DNA of 64,000 bases from Aeromicrobium sp. Sec7.5 (GCF_036867135.1 NZ_JBAJIJ010000001.1:1488001-1552000); one strand, 5' to 3'; counted from the first letter of the stretch, positions 24,372 to 33,587 are shown. Notes: generated by a model from the sequence alone, not told the origin. A program made the numbers and translations.

Positions 24372-24839
24372 GTGGACCACCACTACACCGTCGACGTCGA
24401 CTGGCTCGGCAACCGCGGCGAGGGCACGAGCGGCTACCGGTCGTACGGCCGTGACGTCGTCGTCCGGGTCGGCGGCAAGCCCGAGCTGGCCGGATCGGCC
24501 GACGTCCCCTTCCGGGGGAGCGCCGATCGGTGGAACCCCGAGGAGCTGCTCCTGGCGGCGCTGGCGCAGTGCCACCTGCTGTCGTACCTCCACTCGGCGG
24601 TCAAGCACGGCATCGTCGTGGTCGACTACGCCGACTCCGCCACGGGCACGATGGAGCAGGTCGGCGACGGAGGACGGTTCACCTCGGTCACGCTGCATCC
24701 GCGGATCACGATCACCGACCCCACGAAGACCCAGCTCGCGCAGCAGATCCATGCCGAGGCGAGCAGGAACTGCTTCATCGCGGCGTCCGTCGGCTTCCCG
24801 GTGCTCCACGAACCGGTCGTGACGGTCGCAGCCGGCTAG
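24372..24839 (+). CDS. OsmC family peroxidase-like protein
   Basis: OsmC/Ohr-type protein, 155 residues, likely reducing organic hydroperoxides with a redox cysteine pair: Cys in LAALAQCHLLSYLH and Cys in ASRNCFIAASVGFPV. The N-terminus reads MDHHYTVDVDWLGNRG. GTG at 24372 has a strong AAGGAG 4 nt upstream, so this is a leadered start. Its stop overlaps the convergent alarmone synthetase stop. Confidence 0.88.
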   Translation: MDHHYTVDVDWLGNRGEGTSGYRSYGRDVVVRVGGKPELAGSADVPFRGSADRWNPEELLLAALAQCHLLSYLHSAVKHGIVVVDYADSATGTMEQVGDGGRFTSVTLHPRITITDPTKTQLAQQIHAEASRNCFIAASVGFPVLHEPVVTVAAG

Positions 24840-25630
24840 TAGCGTCCGTCGCCGTCGGCCAGGCGGCGCAGCTGGGCGATCAGCGCTGCCGACGGCTCGA
24901 TGTCGTCGGCGTTGAGGCCGCGGCGGATGTCGTCGGGCAGCGTCGCGACACCCTCGCCGTCGAGCGACTTGACCTCCTCGTGGAGGTCGAGCATCAGGGC
25001 GTCGAGCGCGTTGGCGGTGGCCGCCGCGTCGCGCAGGCGATCGGCGAGGTCGGCCGGCACGGCGCCGCGGTACTTGTAGTGGATCTTGTGCTCCAGGCTC
25101 GCCCAGAAGTCCATCGCGATGGTGCGGAACTGCACCTCGACCGTGACCGGCAGGGGGCCGTCGGTCAGGTGCACCGGCACCTGGATGAGCGTGTGGAGGC
25201 TCCGGTAGCCGTGCGGCTTCGGCTCCTGGATGTAGTCGCGCACGTCGAGCACCGTGAGGTCGGACTGCGACGTCAGCAGCTCGAACACGTGGTACACGTC
25301 GGACACGAAGCTGCAGGTCACCCGCACGCCGGCGATGTCGGTGATGGTCTCGCGGATCGAGGAGAACGTGGGCTCCGAGCCCTTCCGCTCCATCTTCTCG
25401 GCGATGCTGTCGGGCGACTTCAACCGCGAGGCGATGCTCTCGATGGGGTTGTAGTCGTGCATCATCGCGAACTCGTCGCGCAGGATCGTGAGCTTGGTGA
25501 CCACCTCTTCCATCGCGAACCGATGGGGGAGCATGAACCGCATGAAGTCCTGGCGCAACGCCCGGACGTCGTTGATCCTCACGGTGGCCGTGTCGTCGGC
25601 TCGCGCGAGTCGCGGCTTCGGAGTCTGCAC
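24836..25630 (-). CDS. Small alarmone (p)ppGpp synthetase
   Basis: RelA/SpoT-domain GTP pyrophosphokinase of the small synthetase class, 264 residues, lacking hydrolase, TGS and ACT domains. Synthetase motifs are visible: SRLKSPDSIAEKMERKG, ITDIAGVRVTCSFVSDVYHV, KPHGYRSLHTLIQVPV and VEVQFRTIAMDFWASLEHKIHYKY. It would make pppGpp/ppGpp without long-RSH control. GTG at 25630 is 6 nt from a TACCCT box (leaderless). In the accessory block between ctaA and suf. Confidence 0.92.
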   Translation of the reverse strand: MQTPKPRLARADDTATVRINDVRALRQDFMRFMLPHRFAMEEVVTKLTILRDEFAMMHDYNPIESIASRLKSPDSIAEKMERKGSEPTFSSIRETITDIAGVRVTCSFVSDVYHVFELLTSQSDLTVLDVRDYIQEPKPHGYRSLHTLIQVPVHLTDGPLPVTVEVQFRTIAMDFWASLEHKIHYKYRGAVPADLADRLRDAAATANALDALMLDLHEEVKSLDGEGVATLPDDIRRGLNADDIEPSAALIAQLRRLADGDGRY

Positions 25631-25636
25631 ACCCTC

Positions 25637-25642
25637 AGGGTA
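25637..25642 (-). promoter_or_regulatory. -10 box of the alarmone synthetase gene
   Basis: TACCCT on the minus strand, 6 nt before the GTG at 25630. Confidence 0.45.
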
Positions 25643-25688
25643 AGCACCTTGGCCGAGATCGTCTCGCCGGAGGTGACCGGCGTCACGC

Positions 25689-25976
25689 TCACGCCGGTCG
25701 GAGCTGGTGCGCCCCCAGCCACGACAGGTGGGCCGTCACGCGACTCGAGCCGTCCGTCAGGGGGGTCGTCCAGACCACCTGCGCCTCCCACCCGCGCACC
25801 CCGCGGCGCCAGCCCAGGATGAGGCCCGGGTACTCGATGACCTGGTGCCGCGACCGCAGCTCGGACAGGTTGACCCAGACGTGCGCGTGCTTCGGCACGA
25901 TCGGCACCTCGATGCCAGGACCGTCGGCCTCGACGCCGCCGCGACCGGCGCGCATTCCCGGGGGCACCTCCACCAC
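25689..25976 (-). CDS. Small hypothetical protein
   Basis: A 95-residue (or 88-residue) soluble protein I cannot name. The conserved-looking core is VPKHAHVWVNLSELRSRHQV followed by VRGWEAQVVW. Tryptophan-rich, no cysteines, no signal peptide. Two starts are possible: GTG at 25976 or ATG at 25955, the latter 11 nt after GGAGG. Divergent from the small membrane protein at 26118. Confidence 0.6.
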   Translation of the reverse strand: MVEVPPGMRAGRGGVEADGPGIEVPIVPKHAHVWVNLSELRSRHQVIEYPGLILGWRRGVRGWEAQVVWTTPLTDGSSRVTAHLSWLGAHQLRPA

Positions 25977-26117
25977 TCCAGTAGAACATGCGTTCGAACC
26001 TCATGACCATCCAGCGGTCGCGCTCGCGCTGCGGGAGGTGGGCGCGGACAGTAGCGTCGGGGGTCGGACCGGACACTCGGGTGGAGGCGCGTGGGAGACG
26101 CGCCAGGACGGAGGGGC

Positions 26118-26348
26118 ATGCGCATCAGGCGTGCGTACGCGATCGGCCGCCTGGTGGCCGCGATCGCCCTGGTGCTGGCGGTCCTCGGCGCGGTGATCAC
26201 CTACCGCAGCGGTCCGTTCTGGCTCCTGTCGCTGCTGGTCTGCGTCACGCCCCTGCTGGCCGCCTGCGCGATCTACCTCCGTCCGGCGCGTCAGACCCGT
26301 CTCGCGCAGTACCGCGCCGCGATCCAGCGCCGTCGGCCACCTCGGTAG
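26118..26348 (+). CDS. Small two-helix membrane protein
   Basis: A 76-residue protein with a basic N-terminus (MRIRRAYAIGR), two membrane helices (about 9-30 and 35-55) and a basic C-terminus ending RRRPPR. ATG at 26118 is preceded closely by GGAGGGG. No family recognised; topology predicts both ends in the cytoplasm. Confidence 0.6.
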   Translation: MRIRRAYAIGRLVAAIALVLAVLGAVITYRSGPFWLLSLLVCVTPLLAACAIYLRPARQTRLAQYRAAIQRRRPPR

Positions 26349-26403
26349 CGCCGGTTTCGCCGAATGTGCCGCGCCGGGAGCGGCAGTGGGGGAACATCGG
26401 CGC

Positions 26404-26704
26404 ATGACACAGCCCAGCACCCCGGCGGGAGAGGTGCCCGAGGCGATACCCGACTGGGCCGCCGCGGGTCCCGCGCCGCCCCGAACCGTCGGGCGCGTAC
26501 CTCCAGCTCGCCCTCGGCCTGCTGCTGGTCGTGGGCAGCCTCGTGGTCGTCGCCGTCGAGGCCTGGCAGATCCTGACGCAACCCACGATCTCGACCGACG
26601 GGACGGTGTTCGAGCGTCTGGGCTGGCCGCTCATCCCCGCGGTCTTCGGTGCTGGTCTGCTGATCGAGCGCTGGCTGGACCAGCGCTCGATCGACGTGCG
26701 GTGA
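26404..26704 (+). pseudogene. Small membrane protein gene with +1 frameshift
   Basis: ATG at 26404 opens a sensible frame (MTQPSTPAGEVPEAIPDWAA) that turns into Arg/Pro-rich nonsense after a CCCC run at 26479-26482. The next frame then carries a good membrane protein, AYLQLALGLLLVVGSLVVVA onward to a TGA at 26702, with no start codon of its own. Removing one C from the run joins the halves into about 99 residues with two membrane helices. This is a real frameshift, a sequencing error, or a slippage site. Function unknown. Confidence 0.75.
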
Positions 26705-26741
26705 GCAGCGCCACCGTCAGCGGGTAACGTTCCGGATCGGG

Positions 26742-27782
26742 TCAGTCCTTCTTCACCTTGCTCGGTTGCACGCGCTTCGGCTCGCCCGGCATCTTCGGGT
26801 AGTCCGGGGGATAGGGCATCTCGGTGGGGTCCTCGGCCCAGAGGTCGAGGAGCGGCGTGAGGTCGTGCGCGACGTCGTCGATCTCCGCCCAGGCGTCGCC
26901 GTCGGCGCGCAGCAGGTCGGGGACCGTGCCGAGGTGGAAGCCCCGGGGTGAGTCGAGGCCCGGCAGCGCCTCCCAGGTGACGGGGAACGAGACCGGCGCG
27001 CCGAGCTTCGGGCGCACGCTGTAGGCGCTGGCGATCGTGCGGTCGCGGGCGTTCTGATTGAAGTCGACGAAGATCTTCGAGCCCCGCTCCTCCTTCCACC
27101 AGGCGGTGGTGACGCCGTCGTGCACCTTCTCCAGGGCCCGGCCGACGGCGATGGCCGCATGCCGGACGTCGGTCACGGTCCACCGCGGAGCGATGCGCAC
27201 GAAGACGTGGACGCCGCGGTTGCCGCTCGTCTTGACGAAGGCGCGCAGGCCCAGCCCGGCGAGCAGCTCGCGCGTGGCGAGAGCCGCGTCGACGGCGTCG
27301 CCGAAGCCGGTGCCGCCGGCAGGGTCGAGGTCGATGCGCAGCTCGTCGGGGCGGTCGACGTCGGCGCGACGCATCGGCCAGGGGTGGAACGTGATCGTGC
27401 CCATGTGCGCGGCCCAGGCGACATCGGCGACCTGCGCGGGGCAGATCTCGTCGGCCCGGCGACCGGACGGGAAGTAGACCCGAACGGTCGGCAGGTGGTC
27501 GGGAGCGCCCTTGGGCACCCGCTTGGAGTAGAACGCGTCGCCCTGGCCCTGGGACGACGTGAGCCGCATGCCGTCGCGCACGCCCTTCGGCCACCGCTCG
27601 AGAGCCGTGGGCCGATCGCGCAGGGCCCGCATGATGCCGTCGTCGACCGCCACGAAGTACTCGACGACCTGGAGCTTGGTGAACGCCGGCGTCTCGTCGG
27701 TGGCCTCGAACACCACGCGGTCCGGGCTCGACACGCGCACCGCGACGCCGCCCGCGTCGACCTCTGCCGCCTTGGCTGCCAT
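26742..27782 (-). CDS. LigD-type polymerase domain protein (stand-alone PolDom)
   Basis: Archaeo-eukaryotic primase-like polymerase of the LigD PolDom family, 346 residues, without ligase or phosphoesterase domains. Such proteins fill gaps and extend ends, favouring ribonucleotides, in bacterial end joining. Predicted metal-binding aspartates are D151 and D153 in RIDLDP and D240 in [23 protein letters not shown] and TFHPWP are further family motifs. ATG at 27782 is leaderless (TAGGCT 7 nt upstream). With ligC 3 kb away, the block encodes polymerase and ligase separately; Ku is not in the window. Confidence 0.92.
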   Translation of the reverse strand: MAAKAAEVDAGGVAVRVSSPDRVVFEATDETPAFTKLQVVEYFVAVDDGIMRALRDRPTALERWPKGVRDGMRLTSSQGQGDAFYSKRVPKGAPDHLPTVRVYFPSGRRADEICPAQVADVAWAAHMGTITFHPWPMRRADVDRPDELRIDLDPAGGTGFGDAVDAALATRELLAGLGLRAFVKTSGNRGVHVFVRIAPRWTVTDVRHAAIAVGRALEKVHDGVTTAWWKEERGSKIFVDFNQNARDRTIASAYSVRPKLGAPVSFPVTWEALPGLDSPRGFHLGTVPDLLRADGDAWAEIDDVAHDLTPLLDLWAEDPTEMPYPPDYPKMPGEPKRVQPSKVKKD

Positions 27783-27789
27783 GCGCCGC

Positions 27790-27795
27790 AGCCTA
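27790..27795 (-). promoter_or_regulatory. -10 box of the LigD-type polymerase gene
   Basis: TAGGCT on the minus strand, 7 nt before the ATG at 27782. Confidence 0.5.
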
Positions 27796-27813
27796 CGCGG
27801 GGCGACGGATCGA

Positions 27814-27834
27814 TGAGGCGTGCCTCACTGAGGC
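27814..27834. promoter_or_regulatory. Triple TGAGGC half-site operator candidate
   Basis: Three alternating half-sites: TGAGGC, GCCTCA (2 bp apart) and TGAGGC (1 bp apart), between the divergent polymerase and sufR starts. The first two make a palindrome partly resembling a DtxR/IdeR iron box, which would suit an iron-sulfur operon. No experimental link is known to me. Confidence 0.4.
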
Positions 27835-27868
27835 GAACCTTCGTTGAACGGCCGGAATCAATAAGGAC

Positions 27869-27883
27869 ACACTGTCGTTGTGA
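27869..27883 (+). promoter_or_regulatory. SufR operator over the suf promoter and start codon
   Basis: ACACT-N5-TGTGA, identical to the inverted repeat I recall as the M. tuberculosis SufR binding site. Its left half forms a CACACT -10-like hexamer ending 6 nt before GTG 27880, and its right half contains that GTG. SufR binding would cover the promoter and first codon of its own gene. Confidence 0.65.
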
Positions 27884-28623
27884 AATACATGGCCACGAGC
27901 GAAGCGGTAGTGGAGGCGGCGTCTCACGACGACTCCTTCCCGACCCGCGCGCGCGTGGCCGACGCGATCCTGCGCGGCGGCCCGTCCACGGCGGCCCGCC
28001 TGGCCGTGGAGCTCGACCTCACGCCCGCCGCGATCCGCCGTCACCTCGACCACCTCGTGGCCGAGGGTGCGCTGGAGTCGCGCGACCAACGGGTGCAGGG
28101 CCAGCGCGGTCGCGGCCGTCCGGCCAAGGTCTTCGCCCTGACCGACCTCGGTCGCGGGCAGTTCGCGCACGCCTACGACGAGATCGCCGTCGACGCGCTG
28201 GAGTTCCTGCGCGACTCGATCGGCGAGCACGCCGTCAAGCAGTTCGCCTCGCACCGGCTCGACGACCTGCGCGGGCGCCTCACCGAGCGCCTGGGCGAGG
28301 TCGAGCCCGCCGAGCGTCCGGCCGCCCTGGCCGACGCCCTCAGCGCCGAGGGCTTCGCCGCCTCCACCAGCAGCACCCCTGCGGGCACGCAGATGTGCCA
28401 GCACCACTGCCCGGTCGCGCACGTCGCCGAGCAGTTCCCCCAGCTGTGCGAGGCCGAGGCCGAGATGTTCGCCGGTCTTCTCGGCACCCACGTGCAACGC
28501 CTGGCGACCATCGCCCACGGCGACGGCGTGTGCACCACGCACCTGCCCGACCCGACCATTCCCACCCACTCCACTTCGTCTCCCCACGCAGTACCCACCC
28601 CACTAGGGAAGGTGACGTCATGA
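27880..28623 (+). CDS. sufR: SufR iron-sulfur-sensing repressor
   Basis: ArsR-like winged-helix regulator, 247 residues, first gene of the suf operon. HTH around residues 35-62 ([20 protein letters not shown]) with the wing [13 protein letters not shown]. Cysteines C173, C177 and C190 ([21 protein letters not shown]), with C218 nearby, are the likely cluster ligands that sense Fe-S supply. GTG at 27880 lies inside the operator and fits a leaderless start; ATG at 27889 would be a leadered alternative. sufB overlaps its stop by 4 bp. Confidence 0.92.
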   Translation: MKYMATSEAVVEAASHDDSFPTRARVADAILRGGPSTAARLAVELDLTPAAIRRHLDHLVAEGALESRDQRVQGQRGRGRPAKVFALTDLGRGQFAHAYDEIAVDALEFLRDSIGEHAVKQFASHRLDDLRGRLTERLGEVEPAERPAALADALSAEGFAASTSSTPAGTQMCQHHCPVAHVAEQFPQLCEAEAEMFAGLLGTHVQRLATIAHGDGVCTTHLPDPTIPTHSTSSPHAVPTPLGKVTS

Positions 28624-30071
28624 CCACCACGTCGCACGAGAACACCGGTGCAGCTCCGTCCATCGAGGAGCTCAACCCCGGACTCAAGGACGTCGGACGC
28701 TACGAGTTCGGCTGGTCCGACAAGAACGACGCCGGCGCCACGTCCCAGCGTGGGCTCAGCGAGGCCGTCGTCCGCAACATCTCCGCGCTCAAGAGCGAGC
28801 CGCAGTGGATGCTCGACATGCGCCTGAAGGGCCTCAAGCTCTTCGAGCGCAAGCCCATGCCCACCTGGGGCTCCGACCTCGGCGGCATCGACTTCGACAA
28901 CATCAAGTACTTCGTGCGGTCCACCGAGAAGCAGGCCGCCACGTGGGACGACCTCCCCGAGGACATCAAGAACACCTACGACCGCCTCGGCATCCCCGAG
29001 GCCGAGAAGCAGCGCCTCGTCTCCGGCGTGGCCGCGCAGTACGAGTCCGAGGTCGTGTACCACTCGATCCGCGAGGACCTCGAGGCGCAGGGCGTCCTGT
29101 TCCTCGACACCGACACCGCGCTGCGCGAGCACCCGGAGCTCTTCCAGGAGTACTTCGGCACGATCATCCCGGTCGGTGACAACAAGTTCTCGGCGCTGAA
29201 CTCGGCCGTGTGGTCGGGTGGCTCGTTCATCTACGTGCCCAAGGGCGTCCACGTCGACATCCCGCTGCAGGCCTACTTCCGGATCAACACCGAGAACATG
29301 GGCCAGTTCGAGCGGACGCTGATCATCGCCGACGAGGACTCCTACGTCCACTACGTCGAGGGCTGCACCGCGCCGATCTACTCGAGCGACTCGCTGCACT
29401 CCGCCGTCGTCGAGATCATCGTGAAGAAGGGCGCCCGCGTCCGCTACACGACGATCCAGAACTGGTCGAACAACGTGTACAACCTGGTCACCAAGCGCGC
29501 CGTCTGCGAGGCCGGCGCCACGATGGAGTGGGTCGACGGCAACATCGGCTCGAAGGTCACCATGAAGTACCCGGCCGTCTACCTGATGGGCGAGGGCGCC
29601 CGTGGTGAGACGCTCTCGATCGCGTTCGCCGGCGAGGGCCAGCACCAGGACGCCGGCGCCAAGATGGTGCACGCCGCCCCGCGCACGTCCAGCTCGATCC
29701 TGTCCAAGTCCGTCGCCCGTGGCGGTGGACGCACGTCGTACCGCGGTCTGCTGCAGGTCAACGAGGGTGCCGAGGGCTCGGCCAGCACGGTCAAGTGCGA
29801 CGCACTGCTCGTCGACCAGGTCAGCCGTTCCGACACGTACCCGTACGTCGACGTCCGCGAGGACGACGTCACGCTGGGCCACGAGGCCACGGTCTCCAAG
29901 CTCAGCGACGACCAGCTCTTCTACTTCATGTCGCGCGGCATGGAGGAGGACGAGGCCATGGCGATGATCGTCCGCGGCTTCGTCGAGCCCATCGCGCGCG
30001 AGCTCCCGATGGAGTACGCGCTCGAGCTCAACCGCCTGATCGAGCTCCAGATGGAGGGTGCTGTCGGATGA
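28620..30071 (+). CDS. sufB: Fe-S cluster assembly protein SufB
   Basis: Scaffold subunit of the SufBC2D complex on which Fe-S clusters are built; 483 residues. Diagnostic stretches include [49 protein letters not shown] and the C-terminal [20 protein letters not shown]. The protein is uninterrupted; it has no intein such as the one in the M. tuberculosis homologue. ATG at 28620 overlaps the sufR stop (ATGA) and follows AGGGAAGG. Confidence 0.97.
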   Translation: MTTTSHENTGAAPSIEELNPGLKDVGRYEFGWSDKNDAGATSQRGLSEAVVRNISALKSEPQWMLDMRLKGLKLFERKPMPTWGSDLGGIDFDNIKYFVRSTEKQAATWDDLPEDIKNTYDRLGIPEAEKQRLVSGVAAQYESEVVYHSIREDLEAQGVLFLDTDTALREHPELFQEYFGTIIPVGDNKFSALNSAVWSGGSFIYVPKGVHVDIPLQAYFRINTENMGQFERTLIIADEDSYVHYVEGCTAPIYSSDSLHSAVVEIIVKKGARVRYTTIQNWSNNVYNLVTKRAVCEAGATMEWVDGNIGSKVTMKYPAVYLMGEGARGETLSIAFAGEGQHQDAGAKMVHAAPRTSSSILSKSVARGGGRTSYRGLLQVNEGAEGSASTVKCDALLVDQVSRSDTYPYVDVREDDVTLGHEATVSKLSDDQLFYFMSRGMEEDEAMAMIVRGFVEPIARELPMEYALELNRLIELQMEGAVG

Positions 30072-31219
30072 CCGTCGTTGACAACATCAATGAGGTGCTG
30101 GAGCTCGACCACGTCGAGTCGCACCTGCACCCGGAGCCGTCCTACGACGTCGCCACGCACCCCGTGCCCACGGGCCTGGAGGAGATCTGGCGCTTCACCC
30201 CGCTGAAGCGCCTGCGTGGCCTGCTCGAGGGCGAGCCCAGCGACGCGCACCTCACCTGGGAGCAGCAGCTCCCCGAGGGCGTCACGCTCAGCGAGATCAG
30301 CACGGAGGAGGCCCAGGGCCTGGCCGTGTCGGCCCCGCTCGACCGGCTCGGAGCCCTCGCGGCGGCCAACGCCGGGGGAGCGGTGCTGCTCGACGTGCCC
30401 GACGACCTCGTGGTCGACGAGCCGATCCGCATCACGCTCAGCGGCGACTCGACCGACCGCACCGTGTGGGGTCACTTCGTGGTCCGCGTGGGCCTGCACG
30501 CCAAGGCCACGGTCCTGATCGACCACAAGGGCAGCACCGTCTACGACGCGTTCACCCAGGTGGTCGTCGGTGACGGCGCCCAGCTCGACCTCGTCACGCT
30601 CAACGACTGGGCCGACGACGCCGTGCACGCCGAGCAGGTCAACATTCGCGTCGGCCGCGATGCCGCGGTGCGCGTGTTCGAGTTCACGCTCGGTGGCGAC
30701 CTGGTGCGCACCAGCACCAACGTCGACTACGCCGGCCCCGGCGGCAGCGCCGACCTGCTCGGCGTGTACTTTGCCGATGCCGGCCAGCACATCGAGCACC
30801 GCCTGTTCGCCGACCACACCGCGCCGCGCACGCGCAGCAACGTGCTCTACAAGGGCGCGCTGCAGGGCCAGGGCGCGCACACCGTCTGGATCGGCAACGT
30901 CCTGATCCGCAAGGTGGCCGAGGGCATCGACACGTTCGAGCAGAACGACAACCTGGTGCTCACCGACGGCGCCCGCGCCGACTCGGTGCCGAACCTCGAG
31001 ATCGAGACCGGCGACATCGCCGGTGCCGGTCACGCCAGCACGACCGGCCGGTTCGACGACCAGCACCTGTTCTACCTGCAGAGCCGCGGCATTCCCGAGG
31101 ACGAGGCCCGTCGACTGGTCGTGCACGGCTTCTTCAACGACATCATCCGGCGCATCGGCATCCCCGACGTGCAGGAGCGTCTGATCACGGCGGTCGAGCA
31201 CGAGCTGGCCGATGTCTGA
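30068..31219 (+). CDS. sufD: Fe-S cluster assembly protein SufD
   Basis: SufB paralogue and partner in the SufBC2D scaffold, 383 residues. The C-terminal half has the beta-helix core ([20 protein letters not shown]) and the SufB/D hallmark [23 protein letters not shown] at 30068 overlaps the sufB stop by 4 bp. The downstream Rieske-type gene starts 8 bp before the sufD stop. Confidence 0.95.
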   Translation: MTVVDNINEVLELDHVESHLHPEPSYDVATHPVPTGLEEIWRFTPLKRLRGLLEGEPSDAHLTWEQQLPEGVTLSEISTEEAQGLAVSAPLDRLGALAAANAGGAVLLDVPDDLVVDEPIRITLSGDSTDRTVWGHFVVRVGLHAKATVLIDHKGSTVYDAFTQVVVGDGAQLDLVTLNDWADDAVHAEQVNIRVGRDAAVRVFEFTLGGDLVRTSTNVDYAGPGGSADLLGVYFADAGQHIEHRLFADHTAPRTRSNVLYKGALQGQGAHTVWIGNVLIRKVAEGIDTFEQNDNLVLTDGARADSVPNLEIETGDIAGAGHASTTGRFDDQHLFYLQSRGIPEDEARRLVVHGFFNDIIRRIGIPDVQERLITAVEHELADV

Positions 31220-31571
31220 GTCCCAGAACGGATCGAGCACGGGGCCGAAGTTCGCCGCCCCGCTCGCCGACGTCCCCGACGGGGGCGTGCTGGCGGTCGA
31301 GGTCGAGGGCGCCGAGATCGCCCTGGTCCGCAACGGCGACGAGGTCTACGCGATCCGCGACGAGTGCTCCCACGCCTCGATCCCACTGTCCGAGGGCGAC
31401 GTCACGGTCGACGGCGCCAAGGGCCCGGCGATCGAGTGCTGGCTGCACGGCTCGAGCTTCTCGCTGCGCACCGGCGAGCCGTTGAACTTCCCGGCCACCG
31501 AGTCGGTCCCGACCTACCCCACCACCATCGAGGGCGATCGCGTCTACGTCGCCCTGCCCGAGGAGAACTGA
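31212..31571 (+). CDS. Rieske-type [2Fe-2S] ferredoxin of the suf operon
   Basis: A 119-residue Rieske protein with both ligand pairs: C52 and H54 (DECSHAS) and C76 and H79 (IECWLHGSSF). It is a stand-alone non-heme-oxygenase ferredoxin type without a membrane anchor. Its place between sufD and sufC is shared by other actinobacterial suf operons, suggesting an electron-transfer role in cluster assembly or repair; that role is inferred. Overlaps sufD by 8 bp; sufC starts 1 nt after its stop. Confidence 0.93.
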   Translation: MSESQNGSSTGPKFAAPLADVPDGGVLAVEVEGAEIALVRNGDEVYAIRDECSHASIPLSEGDVTVDGAKGPAIECWLHGSSFSLRTGEPLNFPATESVPTYPTTIEGDRVYVALPEEN

Positions 31572-31572
31572 C

Positions 31573-32334
31573 ATGAGCACTCTCGAGATCAAGAACCTCC
31601 ACGTGTCGGTCGACACCGAGGAGGGCGCCAAGGAGATCCTCCGCGGCGTCAACCTGACCATCAAGTCCGGCGAGGTCCACGCCATCATGGGCCCGAACGG
31701 CTCGGGAAAGTCCACGCTGGCCTACTCGATCGCCGGACACCCCAAGTACGACGTCACCGACGGTGAGGTCCTGCTCGACGGCCAGAACGTCCTGGAGCTC
31801 AGCGTCGACGAGCGGGCCCGCGCCGGCCTGTTCCTGGCGATGCAGTACCCCGTCGAGGTCCCGGGCGTCTCCGTGGCCAACTTCCTGCGCACCGCCAAGA
31901 CCGCGATCGACGGCGAGGCCCCCAAGCTCCGCACGTGGATCAAGGACGTCAACGCCGCGCTCGAGCGGGTCACGCTCGACCCGGCCTTCGCGCAGCGCAG
32001 CGTCAACGAGGGATTCTCCGGTGGCGAGAAGAAGCGCCACGAGATCGCCCAGCTCGAGCTGCTCAACCCGAAGTTCGCGGTGCTCGACGAGACCGACTCC
32101 GGCCTGGACATCGACGCCCTGAAGGTCGTCTCCGACGGCGTCAACCGCTACAGCGGCCAGGGTGATCGCGGTGTCCTGCTGATCACGCACTACACGCGCA
32201 TCCTGCGCTACATCCAGCCCGACTTCGTCCACGTCTTCGTGGCGGGTCGTCTGGCCGAGACCGGCGGGCGCGAGCTCGCCGACGAGCTCGAGGCCAGCGG
32301 CTACGACAAGTACGTCAAGGCCGCGGCGGTCTGA
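31573..32334 (+). CDS. sufC: Fe-S cluster assembly ATPase SufC
   Basis: ABC-type ATPase of the SufBC2D scaffold, 253 residues. Walker A IMGPNGSGKSTLAYS, signature GFSGGEKKRHEI, Walker B FAVLDETDSGLDIDAL and the switch-His region LLITHYTRIL are intact; ETDSGLD in place of EPTSGLD is characteristic of SufC. The junction TGACATG leaves 1 nt after the Rieske stop. Confidence 0.97.
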   Translation: MSTLEIKNLHVSVDTEEGAKEILRGVNLTIKSGEVHAIMGPNGSGKSTLAYSIAGHPKYDVTDGEVLLDGQNVLELSVDERARAGLFLAMQYPVEVPGVSVANFLRTAKTAIDGEAPKLRTWIKDVNAALERVTLDPAFAQRSVNEGFSGGEKKRHEIAQLELLNPKFAVLDETDSGLDIDALKVVSDGVNRYSGQGDRGVLLITHYTRILRYIQPDFVHVFVAGRLAETGGRELADELEASGYDKYVKAAAV

Positions 32335-32335
32335 C

Positions 32336-33586
32336 ATGACCTCCACCTACGACGTCGCACGGGTTCGGGAGGACTTCCCGATCCTGCAGCGTCGGCTGGC
32401 CGGTGACCTGCCGCTGGTCTACCTCGACAGCGCCAATACGTCGCAGAAGCCACGACAGGTCGTCGACGCGATCGACGCGCACTACCTCGCGCACAACGCC
32501 AACGTCGCCCGCGCGATGCACCAGCTGGGTGCCGAGGCGAGCGAGGCGTTCGAGCTCGGCCGCACCAAGATCGCCGACTTCATCGGGGCGAACCAGCGCG
32601 AGGAGGTCGTGTTCACCAAGAACGCCTCCGAGGCGCTCAACCTGGTGGCACGCGTGCTCGGCGACGCCCGCCCCGGAAGTGAGCACAGCGTGGGCCCCGG
32701 CGACGAGATCGTCATCAGCCAGATGGAGCACCACTCCAACATCGTGCCGTGGCAGCTCCTCGCCGAGCGCACGGGCGCGACGCTGCGCTGGTTCGGCCTC
32801 ACGCCGGACGGCCGCCTCGACCTCGAGAACGACCCCATCACCGAACGGACCAAGATCGTCTCGGTCACGTGGGTCTCGAACATGCTCGGCACGATCAACC
32901 CGGTCGCCGACCTGGTGGCCCGGGCCAAGGCCGTCGGCGCGTACTCCGTCATCGACGCGTCGCAGGCGGTGCCGCAGATCCCGGTCGACATGGCCGCGCT
33001 CGGAGCCGACTTCGTGGCCTTCACGGGTCACAAGATGGTCGGTCCCACGGGCATCGGTGTGCTCTGGGGGCGCTACGACCTGCTCGCCTCGCTCCCGCCG
33101 TTCCTCGGTGGTGGCGAGATGATCGAGACGGTCACGATGGAGCGTTCCACGTTCGCGCCGCCGCCCTCTCGCTTCGAGGCCGGCACGCCGCCGATCGCGC
33201 AGTCGGTCGGGCTGGGTGCGGCGGTCGACTACCTCTCGTCCCTCGGCATGGAGAAGGTCGCCGCCCACGAGCAGGCGATCACGGCCTACGCGCTCGAGCG
33301 GCTCGTCGAGATCGACGGCCTCACGGTCGTGGGCCCGAAGGAGCCGGTCGACCGCGGGGGAGCGATCAGCTTCACGATCGACTCGGTGCACCCGCACGAC
33401 GTCGCGCAGCTGCTCGACAGCAAGGGCGTCGCGGTGCGCGCAGGCCACCACTGCGCCAAGCCGGCGCACGCCTGCTTCGGCGTGCAGTCCACGACGCGCG
33501 CCTCGTTCTACCTGTACACGACCGAGGCCGAGATCGACGCGCTCGTCGAGGCCATCTGGCACACCAAAAAGTACTTCGGGGCCTGA
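32336..33586 (+). CDS. sufS: Cysteine desulfurase SufS
   Basis: Group II PLP-dependent cysteine desulfurase that mobilises sulfur from cysteine, 416 residues. The PLP Schiff-base lysine is K233 in FTGHKMVGPTG and the persulfide cysteine is C373 in RAGHHCAKPAHACFGV. Starts 1 nt after sufC (TGACATG). It delivers sulfur to SufU, encoded next. Confidence 0.97.
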   Translation: MTSTYDVARVREDFPILQRRLAGDLPLVYLDSANTSQKPRQVVDAIDAHYLAHNANVARAMHQLGAEASEAFELGRTKIADFIGANQREEVVFTKNASEALNLVARVLGDARPGSEHSVGPGDEIVISQMEHHSNIVPWQLLAERTGATLRWFGLTPDGRLDLENDPITERTKIVSVTWVSNMLGTINPVADLVARAKAVGAYSVIDASQAVPQIPVDMAALGADFVAFTGHKMVGPTGIGVLWGRYDLLASLPPFLGGGEMIETVTMERSTFAPPPSRFEAGTPPIAQSVGLGAAVDYLSSLGMEKVAAHEQAITAYALERLVEIDGLTVVGPKEPVDRGGAISFTIDSVHPHDVAQLLDSKGVAVRAGHHCAKPAHACFGVQSTTRASFYLYTTEAEIDALVEAIWHTKKYFGA

Positions 33587-33587
33587 C

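Noticed and set aside
28620-30071. Possible intein in sufB, as in M. tuberculosis
   Set aside because: The gene has the normal 483-codon length and no splicing-domain sequence.
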